Made by a program: the position numbers and the translations under genes. Below, one piece after another: positions 1 through 6,243 of a stretch of 10,725 nt of DNA. Position 1 is the stretch's first letter, and the number at the start of each line of letters is the position of its first letter. The stretch comes from Pseudomonadota bacterium (GTDB lineage: Bacteria; Pseudomonadota; Alphaproteobacteria; Rhodobacterales; Rhodobacteraceae). The notes under the pieces are model-generated. The model was not told the origin of the DNA. It ran no database searches and saw only the letters and a program-made list of their open reading frames with translations. The stretch lies in NCBI GenBank assembly GCA_021813645.1, contig JAKAJW010000235.1, positions 1 to 10,725 of the forward strand, given 5' to 3'.

Positions 1-976
1 CGCGCAGCCGTTCGGAGCGGCGACGCAGGATTTCCAGCGTCGCCAGCATGGCGATGGAGATCACCACCAAGATCGTCGCCACGGCCAGGATCGCCGGGCT
101 GATCTGCTCGCGGATGCCGTTCCACATCTGGCGCGGGATCGTCTGCTGGTCGGGGGCGCCGATGAACAGCACCACCACCACCTCGTCGAAGGAGGTGACG
201 AAGGCGAAGAGCCCGCCCGAGATCACCCCCGGCAGGATCAGCGGCATGATCACCTTGAAGAAGGTCGTCGTCGGATTGGCGCCGAGGCTTGCCGCCGCCC
301 GCGACAGCGAATGATCGAAGCCGACCAGGGTGGCGGTGACGGTGATGATGACGAAGGGGATGCCGAGCGTGGCATGGGCGAGTACGACGCCGAGATAGCT
401 GCCGGCGAGCTTGAAGCCAAAGGTCTCGCGCAGCGAGAAATAGCCCCAGTGCAGGCCGAAGGGGTCGAAGCTCAGCCAAGGATAGGGCAGGCCGGGATCG
501 GAGTAGAAGAAGAACAGCCCTGTCGCGGTGATGATGATCGGCACGATCATCGGCGAGATCAGCACCGCCATGATCGCCCGCCGATAGGGCATCTCGGGCC
601 GCGACAGGCCGAGCGCGGCCAGGGTGCCGAGCGCGGTGGCGACGATGGTGGCGAAGAAGCCGATGAAGATCGAGTTCTTCGCCGCGTTGATCCACTTGGC
701 GTTCTGCCACATGTCGGCCCACCAAGCCGCGTCGCGCTCATGACCCGGCGCCTGCATGCCGAAGGTCAGCAGCGTGTCGTACCACTTCAGGCTGTAGCCC
801 GCAGGATCGAACTCCAGCATCTTCTTGGTGAAGGTGAAATAGGGCTGGGCGTTGAAGCTGAGCGGGATCACCACCAGGATCGGCGCGATCAGGAACAGCA
901 GCACCGCGCCGCAGATCACATAGAGCGTGACGCGCCAAGCGCGTTCCAGCGGGGTTGCATAGACGGGAAGCGCCAT
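1..976 (-). CDS. ABC transporter inner-membrane permease, PotC type (partial)
   Basis: This is the second permease of the Pot-family importer, with 325 codons visible; the 3' end lies beyond base 1. The start at 976 (MALPVYATPLERAW) is supported by TAGGA overlapping the stop of the upstream permease, which ends 5 bases before it. A first membrane segment covers about residues 16-40, followed by a periplasmic stretch (about 41-100) and further membrane segments near 103-125, 134-157, 193-217, 250-273 and 295-315. The EAA loop that contacts the ATPase is at about residues 227-250 (RAAASLG, ending in MPLILPG). A second soluble insert at about 160-190 is larger than in short PotC proteins. By family, it forms the channel with the PotB-type partner. 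The family is secure; the substrate is inferred only from superfamily membership. Confidence 0.93.
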   Translation of the reverse strand, partial: MALPVYATPLERAWRVTLYVICGAVLLFLIAPILVVIPLSFNAQPYFTFTKKMLEFDPAGYSLKWYDTLLTFGMQAPGHERDAAWWADMWQNAKWINAAKNSIFIGFFATIVATALGTLAALGLSRPEMPYRRAIMAVLISPMIVPIIITATGLFFFYSDPGLPYPWLSFDPFGLHWGYFSLRETFGFKLAGSYLGVVLAHATLGIPFVIITVTATLVGFDHSLSRAAASLGANPTTTFFKVIMPLILPGVISGGLFAFVTSFDEVVVVLFIGAPDQQTIPRQMWNGIREQISPAILAVATILVVISIAMLATLEILRRRSERLR

Positions 977-981
977 CGGTC

Positions 982-2250
982 CTACCCCAACTTCAAATTG
1001 TCGATCCCCACCAGCCGGTCATAGAGCCAGTAGAGCACCAGAACCGCCGCCAGGAGCAGCGCCGCCAGTGCCGCGCCGAGCGACCAGTTCAGCGAGTTCT
1101 GCAGATGGAAGGCGATCAGGTTCGAGATCAGCTGCCCCGAGGCGCCGCCCACCAGGGCCGGGGTGATGTAGTAGCCGACCGCCAGGATGAAGACGAGAAG
1201 CGAACCCGCGCCGATCCCCGGCAGGGTCTGCGGAAAATAGATCCGGCGGAACGCGGTCCAGCTCGTCGCGCCGAGGCTGCGCGCCGCCCGCACGTAGGTC
1301 GGCGGGATCGGCCGCATCACCGAGTAGAGCGGCAGGATCATGAACGGCAGCAGGATATGCGTCATCGCCACGATGGTGCCGGTCTGGTTGTAGATCATCG
1401 CCAGCCGGTGGTTGTTGTCGATCAGGCCGAGCCAGACGAGGATGTCGTTCACCACGCCCTCGCGCTGCAGCAGCACGATCCAAGCGGTCGTGCGCACCAA
1501 GAGCGAGGTCCAGAATGGCAGCAGCACCAGGATCATCAGCAGGTTGGACTTGCGCAGCGGCAGCACGGCCAGCAGATGCGCCACCGGATAGCCCATCAGG
1601 AAGCACAGGAAGGTGATGCCGGCGGCCAGCAGGAAGGTGCGTTCGAACAGCATCACATAGATGCGCTGGTCCTTCGGCATCGGCACGATATCGCCATGCA
1701 CGTCGCGGGTCCGGTCAAGCGCTGCGAGGTAGAAATCATCCGAATAGGCCGGCGAGACGCGCCGCATCGTCGCCCAGAGCATCGGGTCGCCCCATTGCGG
1801 GTCGGCGGCGATCAGCGCCTCCTTGTAGGGCGGCTGCATGTCGCGGGCCTTGCGCGCCGTCGAGGTGAACAGCGAGCGGGTGCCCGGCAGGTCGTAGTTC
1901 ACCCGCGTCCCGGCCAGCGCCGCGGTGCGGGCCTTGGCCGCATCCTGCAAATCCAGCGCGACGGCGGCATAGGCCGCCTCGTCGGGCGCCGTGCCGGGCC
2001 GGTGGGTTTTGAACCATTCCACCGTGCGCGGCATGTTGGCGGAGAAGAAATCGTTGTGCATGGAGCGTTCGAGCAGCTGCCCGATCGGCAGCACGAAGCT
2101 CACGAGGATGAACAGCAGAAGCGGCAGGACGAGAAACAGCGCCCGCCGCCGCGCCCGCCTCTGGGCACGGCCCAGCGCCGCCTTCAACGGCTTGCCGTCC
2201 GCAGTAATCAGCGGACTCGTGGCGGCGGGGGCGGCAGAGGCATCGGTCAT
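982..2250 (-). CDS. ABC transporter inner-membrane permease, PotB type
   Basis: This is the first permease of the operon, 422 residues, starting MTDASAAPAAT and ending in TAG. After a basic cytoplasmic N-terminus (residues 20-37, many Arg/Lys) comes one membrane helix (about 38-57). Then follows an unusually long hydrophilic stretch (about 62-196) before the next helix near 200-230. The remaining helices lie near 237-262, 290-312, 345-370 and 390-412. The EAA loop is at 320-347 (VRAARSLGATSW, then YFPQTLPG). PotB-type proteins of about 280-300 residues lack the long insert, which therefore accounts for most of the extra length. The gene is 52 bases downstream of the binding-protein gene, with a hairpin between, and 5 bases upstream of the PotC-type gene. 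The two permeases probably form a heterodimer, and the periplasmic insert would face the binding protein. Confidence 0.95.
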   Translation of the reverse strand: MTDASAAPAATSPLITADGKPLKAALGRAQRRARRRALFLVLPLLLFILVSFVLPIGQLLERSMHNDFFSANMPRTVEWFKTHRPGTAPDEAAYAAVALDLQDAAKARTAALAGTRVNYDLPGTRSLFTSTARKARDMQPPYKEALIAADPQWGDPMLWATMRRVSPAYSDDFYLAALDRTRDVHGDIVPMPKDQRIYVMLFERTFLLAAGITFLCFLMGYPVAHLLAVLPLRKSNLLMILVLLPFWTSLLVRTTAWIVLLQREGVVNDILVWLGLIDNNHRLAMIYNQTGTIVAMTHILLPFMILPLYSVMRPIPPTYVRAARSLGATSWTAFRRIYFPQTLPGIGAGSLLVFILAVGYYITPALVGGASGQLISNLIAFHLQNSLNWSLGAALAALLLAAVLVLYWLYDRLVGIDNLKLG

Positions 2251-2268
2251 CGTGTCGGTCCGGAAAGG

Positions 2269-2295
2269 GGGGCGGCCCCGCGATAGGGCCGCCCC
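2269..2295 (-). terminator. Intergenic hairpin between binding-protein and permease genes
   Basis: Arms 2269-2278 and 2286-2295 are perfect reverse complements (GGGGCGGCCC and GGGCCGCCCC) around a 7-base loop. It lies 8 bases after the binding-protein stop in the transcribed direction. There is no clear run of U after it, only CCCTTTCC, so it is more likely a partial terminator or a 3'-end stabiliser than a full stop. In other importer operons such structures make the binding protein more abundant than the membrane subunits; that role here is inferred. Confidence 0.6.
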
Positions 2296-2302
2296 GGCAT
2301 CG

Positions 2303-3379
2303 TCAGTTCGAGGCCAGCCAGGCGTTGAAGCGCTGCTCCAGCTCGGTGCCGTGGTCGGCCCAGAAGCCCGAATCCACCACGAAGGCGTTCTTCATGTTGT
2401 CCGGGTTGGTCGGCATGTTCGGCTTCATCTCGGTCGTCCCGTCCATGAACTTGCCGACGAGCGGCCCCGAGGACTTCCGCGCCGGGCCATAGGCGATCCA
2501 CTTCGCCTGGTCGGCCAGCGCCTGGGTCGAGGTCGCATACTTCACGTATTCCAGCGCCTCCTTCATATGCGGCGCGCCCTTCGGGATCACGAACAGGTCC
2601 CATTCCATCGCCTGCCCGTCCCAAACGATCTTGAACGGCTTGTGGTCGACAACCTGGGCGTTGAACAGGCGGCCGTTATAGGCCGTGGTCATCGCCACCT
2701 CGCCATCGGCCAGCAGTTGCGGCGGCTGCGCGCCGGCTTCCCACCAGACGACGTCCTTCTTGATCTTGTCGAGTTCCTTGAACGCCCGGTCCACCCCTTC
2801 TGGCGTCCCGAGCACCTTGTAGACGTCGGCAGCCGGCACGCCGTCGGCCTCGAGCGCCATTTCCAGGTTCACCTTGGCACCCTTGCGCAGGCCGCGCTTG
2901 CCGGGGAACTTCTTGGTGTCGAAGAAGTCGGCGATCGTGGTGGGCGGGTTGTCCTTGAACTTCGTCGTGTCATAGCCGTAGACGGTCGAGAACACGATCG
3001 ATGCCACCGCGCAATCCTGCAGCGCGCCCGGCAGGAAGTCCTTTGCGGCCGGGGTCCCGTCCGGTGCCGGCGGCAGCGTTGCCGGGTCGATCGGCACGAT
3101 CAGCCCTTCGTCGCAGTAGCGCAGCGCGTCCGACATTTCGACGTCGGCCACGTCGGTGGTGACGTTGCCGGCCTCGACCTGGGCCTTCAGCGGCGTCGCC
3201 GGGTTGTCGGCGTCGATCATGTTGACGTCGATGCCGGTCTTCGCGGTGAAGGGCTTGTCATAGGCCTCCACCTGGCTCTTGCCATAGGCGCCCCCCCAGG
3301 ACACGACGTTGATCGTATCGGCGTGGGCCGCCAGCGCGAGCGCCGAAAGCGCGGTGGTCAGTAGGGTAAGTTTCTTCAT
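2303..3379 (-). CDS. Periplasmic substrate-binding protein of a Pot-type ABC importer
   Basis: This 358-residue protein starts MKKLTLLTTALS and has a classical signal peptide with a likely cleavage after Ala20 (HA|DT), so it is exported to the periplasm. The mature N-terminus (INVVSWGGAYGKSQ) and the downstream VVWWEAGAQPPQLLADGEVAM and EWDLFVIPKGAPH blocks are typical of the PotD/PotF-like type 2 periplasmic binding fold. In PotD the Trp-x-Asp region lines the polyamine site; here the equivalent is Glu-Trp-Asp. The ribosome-binding site GGGAGA lies 6 bases before ATG. The gene sits between the ATPase gene (90 bases upstream) and the permeases (52 bases downstream). Family and role are clear. 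The ligand is not: polyamines, GABA, opines or related cationic amines are possible in this superfamily. Confidence 0.94.
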   Translation of the reverse strand: MKKLTLLTTALSALALAAHADTINVVSWGGAYGKSQVEAYDKPFTAKTGIDVNMIDADNPATPLKAQVEAGNVTTDVADVEMSDALRYCDEGLIVPIDPATLPPAPDGTPAAKDFLPGALQDCAVASIVFSTVYGYDTTKFKDNPPTTIADFFDTKKFPGKRGLRKGAKVNLEMALEADGVPAADVYKVLGTPEGVDRAFKELDKIKKDVVWWEAGAQPPQLLADGEVAMTTAYNGRLFNAQVVDHKPFKIVWDGQAMEWDLFVIPKGAPHMKEALEYVKYATSTQALADQAKWIAYGPARKSSGPLVGKFMDGTTEMKPNMPTNPDNMKNAFVVDSGFWADHGTELEQRFNAWLASN

Positions 3380-3469
3380 TATCAGTCTCCCTGTTGAACT
3401 TGGTCTTGCTCTTAGGTTTCGCGCGTCCTTCCTTGGGGATCAGCCCCCAGCCTCGGTCGCAGCCCGCCC

Positions 3470-4573
3470 CTACATCGGGTCGAGCGCACGGGCGTCCTGC
3501 GGCGCCCAGCCGATCTTCACCGTCTCGCCGGGCGAGAGCCGCCGCTGGCCCATGGTGTTGCGGTTCTTGATGACGAAATCCTCGGTGCCTGCGACCCGGA
3601 GCCGGGTGCGGAACAGGTCTCCCATATAGATGAACTCGAGCACTTCCGCCTCGATCATATGGGCGTCGGCGGGAAGCAGCTCGGGGCGGAACTCGATCCG
3701 CTCCGGCCGGATCGAGACCAGCGTCCTCTGCCCGGCCTGGGTCACGTTGACCGGCGTCGCATCGATCAGCTCGCCGGTGTCGAGCCGCACTGTGACGCGG
3801 CCCTTTTCGATCGCCTCGACCGTGCCGGGCAGCTTGTTGTTCTCGCCGATGAACTGCGCCACGAAGGAGTTCTGCGGCTCCTCGTAGAGCTCGGCCGGCG
3901 GGGCGAGCTGCTGGATCCGCCCGTCGTTAAAGACGGCGATCCGGTCCGACATCGTCAGCGCCTCGCCCTGGTCGTGGGTGACATAGACCACTGTGATGCC
4001 CAGGCTTTCGTGCAGGTGCTTGATCTCGAACTGCATGTGCTCGCGCAGCTGCTTGTCGAGCGCGCCCAGCGGTTCGTCCATCAGCACCAGCTTCGGCTCG
4101 AACACCAACGCACGGGCGAGCGCGATACGCTGCTGCTGGCCGCCCGACAGCTGGGCCGGCCGGCGGTTGCCGAAGGCGCCCATCTGCACCATGTCCAGCG
4201 CGCGCTTGATCTTCGACTCGCGCTCGCTCTTGCCGATGCCGCGCACTTCCAGCGGAAAGGCCAGGTTCTCGTTCACCGTCATATGCGGGAACAGCGCGTA
4301 GTTCTGGAACACCATGCCGATGCCGCGCTTGTGCGGTGGCACCATGTTGATCGGCTGCCCGTCGAGGCGGATCTCGCCATGCGTCGCCGTCTCGAAGCCC
4401 GCCAGCATCATCAGGCAGGTGGTTTTGCCGGACCCCGAGGGGCCAAGCATGGTCAGGAACTCGCCCTTGCCGATCGAGAGGTTCAGATCTTTGACGACCA
4501 GCGTTTCGCCGTCATAACTCTTCTGCACGCGATCGAATTCGACGAATCCGCTGCCCTTGGCCGCTGCGTTCAC
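3470..4573 (-). CDS. ABC transporter ATP-binding protein, PotA type
   Basis: This cytoplasmic ATPase energises the importer. I choose the GTG at 4573 (367 residues) because AGGGAG sits 6 bases upstream; the frame stays open to a TTG at 4645, but that codon lies inside the probable promoter. Numbered from the GTG, the Walker A motif GPSGSGKTT is at 44-52, the Q-loop Gln at 90, the ABC signature LSGGQQQR at 142-149, Walker B LVLMDEP at 162-168 and the switch His at 200 (YVTHDQ). A C-terminal TOBE-type region follows from about 226, including VSIRPERIEF. All catalytic residues are present and the length fits the PotA/UgpC group. It is the first gene of the operon. Confidence in the family is very high; the transported compound is unknown. 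Confidence 0.95.
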   Translation of the reverse strand: MNAAAKGSGFVEFDRVQKSYDGETLVVKDLNLSIGKGEFLTMLGPSGSGKTTCLMMLAGFETATHGEIRLDGQPINMVPPHKRGIGMVFQNYALFPHMTVNENLAFPLEVRGIGKSERESKIKRALDMVQMGAFGNRRPAQLSGGQQQRIALARALVFEPKLVLMDEPLGALDKQLREHMQFEIKHLHESLGITVVYVTHDQGEALTMSDRIAVFNDGRIQQLAPPAELYEEPQNSFVAQFIGENNKLPGTVEAIEKGRVTVRLDTGELIDATPVNVTQAGQRTLVSIRPERIEFRPELLPADAHMIEAEVLEFIYMGDLFRTRLRVAGTEDFVIKNRNTMGQRRLSPGETVKIGWAPQDARALDPM

Positions 4574-4576
4574 GTT

Positions 4577-4585
4577 GTCTCCCTG
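4577..4585 (-). promoter_or_regulatory. Ribosome-binding site deciding the ATPase start
   Basis: On the minus strand CAGGGAGAC lies just before the GTG at 4573. The identical nine bases recur at 3385-3393 before the ATG of the binding-protein gene. The match and good spacing support GTG rather than the upstream in-frame TTG as the ATPase start. Confidence 0.7.
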
Positions 4586-4621
4586 ACCTTGCTCCACGGT
4601 CTGGCCGCGGTTGTGGTCCCG

Positions 4622-4650
4622 AATAAAACGAATGCGACCGCGCAATGCAA
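4622..4650 (-). promoter_or_regulatory. Candidate promoter of the ABC importer operon
   Basis: On the minus strand TTGCAT (4645-4650) and TTTATT (4622-4627) are separated by exactly 17 bases and match sigma-70 consensus hexamers at 4 of 6 positions each. Transcription would begin near 4615, leaving a leader of about 42 bases before the GTG at 4573. This is a motif-based prediction. The remainder of the 250-base gap (4574-4823) shows no coding region I can support. Confidence 0.45.
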
Positions 4651-4788
4651 CCGGCTTGTCGGATTTTTGGACGCGTCGCCCTGGCTGGGGAAATTGCGAT
4701 CAGTTGCCCCGCCGGCTGCCTAGCGATTGAGCATCCCCCCGGACGCCCCCGCCGCCGCCGGAACCCGGAGGCAGGCCGCCGGTCGCGC

Positions 4789-4818
4789 TTGCCACATCCC
4801 CCCCCGGGGGGATATAGG
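4789..4818 (+). promoter_or_regulatory. Candidate promoter of the metal-efflux operon
   Basis: TTGCCA (4789-4794) is followed after 16-18 bases by an AT-rich -10 region, GATATAGG (4811-4818), readable as GATATA (N16), ATATAG (N17) or TATAGG (N18). Transcription would begin at about 4823-4826, on or beside the ATG at 4824. The G/C palindrome fills the spacer. Only the spacing and hexamers support this. Confidence 0.5.
4796..4813 (+). promoter_or_regulatory. Candidate operator for the CsoR/RcnR-type repressor
   Basis: ATCCCCCCCC is followed directly by GGGGGGAT, a G/C-tract palindrome with AT ends. CsoR/RcnR-family repressors bind G/C tracts flanked by A/T-rich ends, and the next gene encodes such a repressor. 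Its position between -35 and -10 suits repression and autoregulation. A second, partial copy (ATCCCCCCGG) is at 4733-4742. Confidence 0.55.
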
Positions 4819-4823
4819 GGGCC

Positions 4824-5078
4824 ATGGTCCACGACTCGCATCCTGACATCGTTCTGCGGCTGAAACGCGCGCATGGACACCTGGCCAGCGTCATCGAGAT
4901 GTTTGCCGCCGGCCGGCCCTGCCTCGATCTCGCCCAGCAGCTTCACGCGGTGGAAGCCGCGATCGCAAAAGCCAAGCGCGAAATGATCCACGACCATATC
5001 GAGCACTGTCTCGGCGAAGATGCCGACGACGCCCCGGCCAGCATCCGGGAGCTCAAAGAAATCACGAAATACCTCTGA
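4824..5078 (+). CDS. CsoR/RcnR-family metal-sensing repressor (DmeR-like)
   Basis: This 84-residue all-helical protein begins MVHDSHPDIVLRLKRAHGHL, a start typical of this family. The ligand triad is Cys33, His58 and Cys62, with spacings of 25 and 4 residues that match Cys36, His61 and Cys65 of Mycobacterium tuberculosis CsoR. His3 and His6 near the N-terminus could add ligands, as N-terminal His does in the nickel/cobalt sensors. Family members are tetramers that release DNA on metal binding. The gene is followed after 6 bases by a cation exporter, so its job is probably to repress that exporter until metal accumulates. The SHPDIV...GRPCLDLAQQLHAVE pattern recalls rhizobial DmeR (Ni/Co), but Cu(I) or Zn cannot be excluded. 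AGGGGG ends 2 bases before ATG, too close for an ideal ribosome-binding site. Confidence 0.9.
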   Translation: MVHDSHPDIVLRLKRAHGHLASVIEMFAAGRPCLDLAQQLHAVEAAIAKAKREMIHDHIEHCLGEDADDAPASIRELKEITKYL

Positions 5079-5084
5079 GGGACC

Positions 5085-6074
5085 ATGCGCGCAAAACTTC
5101 TCGACTGGTTCGGCTTCGGTGCCTCGGAACACGGGCATCATCACGACCACGGCCACACGCATGGCCACGGACATGGACACGACCATGGGCACGGCCACAG
5201 CCACGGCGTGATCGATGCCACCATCGCCTCCACCGCGCGCGGCATCTGGGCGATCAAGTGGTCCTTCGTCATGCTGATGGTCACCGGCCTGTTCCAGGTC
5301 GGCGTGGTGCTGGCCTCGGGCAGCGTGGCGCTCTTGGCCGACACGATCCATAACTTCGCCGACGCCACCACCGCCCTGCCGCTATGGCTCGCCTTCGCGC
5401 TGGCCCGCCGGCCGGCCACCCCGCGCTTTCCCTACGGCCTGGGCCGGGTGGAGGACTTGGCCGGCATCGTCATCGTCCTCATCATCCTGTTGAGCGCCGT
5501 GGTCGCCGGCTACGAGGCGATCGGCCGGCTGATCCACCCCCAGCCGGTCAGCCACCTCGGCTGGCTCACCCTGGCCGGGCTGATCGGATTTGTCGGCAAC
5601 GAGGCGGTGGCGGTGTTCCGCATCCGCACCGGCCGCGAAATCAACTCCGCCGCATTGATCGCCGACGGCTATCACGCCCGCACCGACGGGCTGACCAGCC
5701 TCGCCGTGGTGGCGGGCGCATTCGGCGTCTGGCTCGGCTTCCCGTTGGCCGACCCGCTGATCGGCCTCGGCATCACCCTGGCGATCCTTGGCATCGTCTG
5801 GCAATCGGCCCGCGCGGTGCTGACCCGCATGCTCGACGGCGTCGACCCTGGCCTGATCGACGAGATCGCGCATGCCGCCGAACACGTCGAGGGCATCCGC
5901 GCCGTCGCCGAGGCGCACGCCCGCTGGCTCGGCCACAAACTGCATGTCGATGTCGCCGTAACCGTCGACCAGGGCCTGCGGCTCGCCGAGGCACAGGCGA
6001 TCGCCGCCGCGCTGGAACAGGAACTGTTTCACCACATCCCCGCCCTTTCGGTGGCGCGGGTGCGTTTCGCCTGA
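5085..6074 (+). CDS. Cation diffusion facilitator family metal exporter, His-rich (DmeF-like)
   Basis: This 329-residue inner-membrane protein should export divalent metal in exchange for protons. Its N-terminus has 14 histidines between residues 16 and 40. Six membrane helices are predicted at about 56-77, 80-106, 124-145, 158-180, 200-219 and 222-245. The transport-site pairs are His89/Asp93 in helix 2 (HNFAD) and His197/Asp201 in helix 5 (YHARTD), giving an H-D/H-D site of the zinc-type arrangement. A cytoplasmic C-terminal domain (about 250-329) carries further histidines (284, 287, 316, 317). Length and layout are complete. GAGGGA overlaps the repressor stop codon, so the two genes are translationally close and surely co-transcribed. 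The metal is uncertain: pairing with a DmeR-like regulator suggests Ni or Co, while the His/Asp site also fits Zn. Confidence 0.93.
   Translation: MRAKLLDWFGFGASEHGHHHDHGHTHGHGHGHDHGHGHSHGVIDATIASTARGIWAIKWSFVMLMVTGLFQVGVVLASGSVALLADTIHNFADATTALPLWLAFALARRPATPRFPYGLGRVEDLAGIVIVLIILLSAVVAGYEAIGRLIHPQPVSHLGWLTLAGLIGFVGNEAVAVFRIRTGREINSAALIADGYHARTDGLTSLAVVAGAFGVWLGFPLADPLIGLGITLAILGIVWQSARAVLTRMLDGVDPGLIDEIAHAAEHVEGIRAVAEAHARWLGHKLHVDVAVTVDQGLRLAEAQAIAAALEQELFHHIPALSVARVRFA
5130..5204 (+). repeat. Short imperfect repeat coding a His-rich tract
   Basis: About 75 bases are built from His codons alternating mainly with Gly codons (variants of GGCCAC and GGACAT), coding residues 16-40 of the exporter. 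The pattern His-x-His repeats almost without break. Such tracts bind metals weakly and can change length by slippage. Confidence 0.85.
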
Positions 6075-6077
6075 ACC

Positions 6078-6092
6078 GCCGGGCGCCCCGGC
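6078..6092. terminator. Small GC hairpin between the exporter gene and tRNA-Leu
   Basis: GCCGGG (6078-6083) and CCCGGC (6087-6092) pair around a 3-base loop, 4 bases after the exporter stop and 4 bases from the tRNA CCA end. As the units converge here, it could end either transcript. There is no U run, so the call is tentative. Confidence 0.35.
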
Positions 6093-6095
6093 CGC

Positions 6096-6179
6096 TGGTG
6101 CCCGCGGCCGGATTTGAACCGGCACGCCTGACGGCTAGGGATTTTAAGTCCCCTGTGTCTACCGTTCCACCACGCGGGC
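6096..6179 (-). tRNA. tRNA-Leu, anticodon UAA
   Basis: The 84-base gene folds as a class II tRNA. The acceptor arms GCCCGCG and CGCGGGC are perfect, with discriminator A and an encoded CCA (complement of 6096-6098). The anticodon stem GGGGA/TCCCT has one G-U pair and encloses the loop CTTAAAA, so the anticodon is TAA (6144-6146 on the complement). The long variable arm has a GCC/GGC stem, as expected for leucine. The T arm is GCCGG, TTCAAAT, CCGGC. It lies downstream of the TPR gene on the same strand. A weak promoter could be TTCCCG (6224-6229) and TAAGGT (6201-6206) on the minus strand, but the matches are poor. No integrase gene or repeated tRNA fragment is seen in the window. Confidence 0.95.
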
Positions 6180-6210
6180 ACCGGCGGGTCGCGGAAGGTG
6201 ACCTTAGCCG

Positions 6211-6225
6211 CGCCGCCCGGCGGCG
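6211..6225 (-). terminator. GC hairpin after the TPR gene
   Basis: CGCCGC (6211-6216) and GCGGCG (6220-6225) pair around a 3-base loop, about 19 bases after the TPR gene stop in the transcribed direction. No U run follows. It may end or attenuate the upstream transcript before the tRNA gene. Such small GC palindromes arise easily at this base composition. Confidence 0.3.
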
Positions 6226-6243
6226 GGAAGAGCGCATCGCCCG

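Noticed and set aside
955..2286. Long plus-strand open frame (443 codons) opposite the PotB-type permease
   Set aside because: It is antisense to a clear permease gene and its product is mostly Arg, His, Gln and Gly with no motif, as expected for a shadow frame in GC-rich DNA.
3290..3297. C7 run (G7 on the coding strand) in the binding-protein gene as a phase-variation switch
   Set aside because: It codes the conserved Trp-Gly-Gly-Ala of the mature N-terminus and is short; the codons explain it.
1991..3364. Plus-strand open frame (457 codons) opposite the binding-protein gene
   Set aside because: Low-complexity Arg/Gly/Val-rich product opposite a protein with a signal peptide and family motifs; a shadow.
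3433..3450. Small hairpin between the ATPase and binding-protein genes
   Set aside because: Only five pairs form (TGGGG/CCCCA) and there is no U run; too weak to call.
3659..4723. Plus-strand open frame (354 codons) opposite the ATPase gene
   Set aside because: Its product is a Leu/His/Arg-rich shadow, while the other strand has every ABC ATPase motif.
4512..5351. Minus-strand open frame (279 codons) crossing the intergenic gap and the metal genes
   Set aside because: It overlaps three well-supported genes and a promoter region, and its composition shows no domain.
6096..6180. tRNA-Leu as an integration site for a mobile element
   Set aside because: No integrase, no duplicated tRNA 3' fragment and no change of composition is visible on either side.
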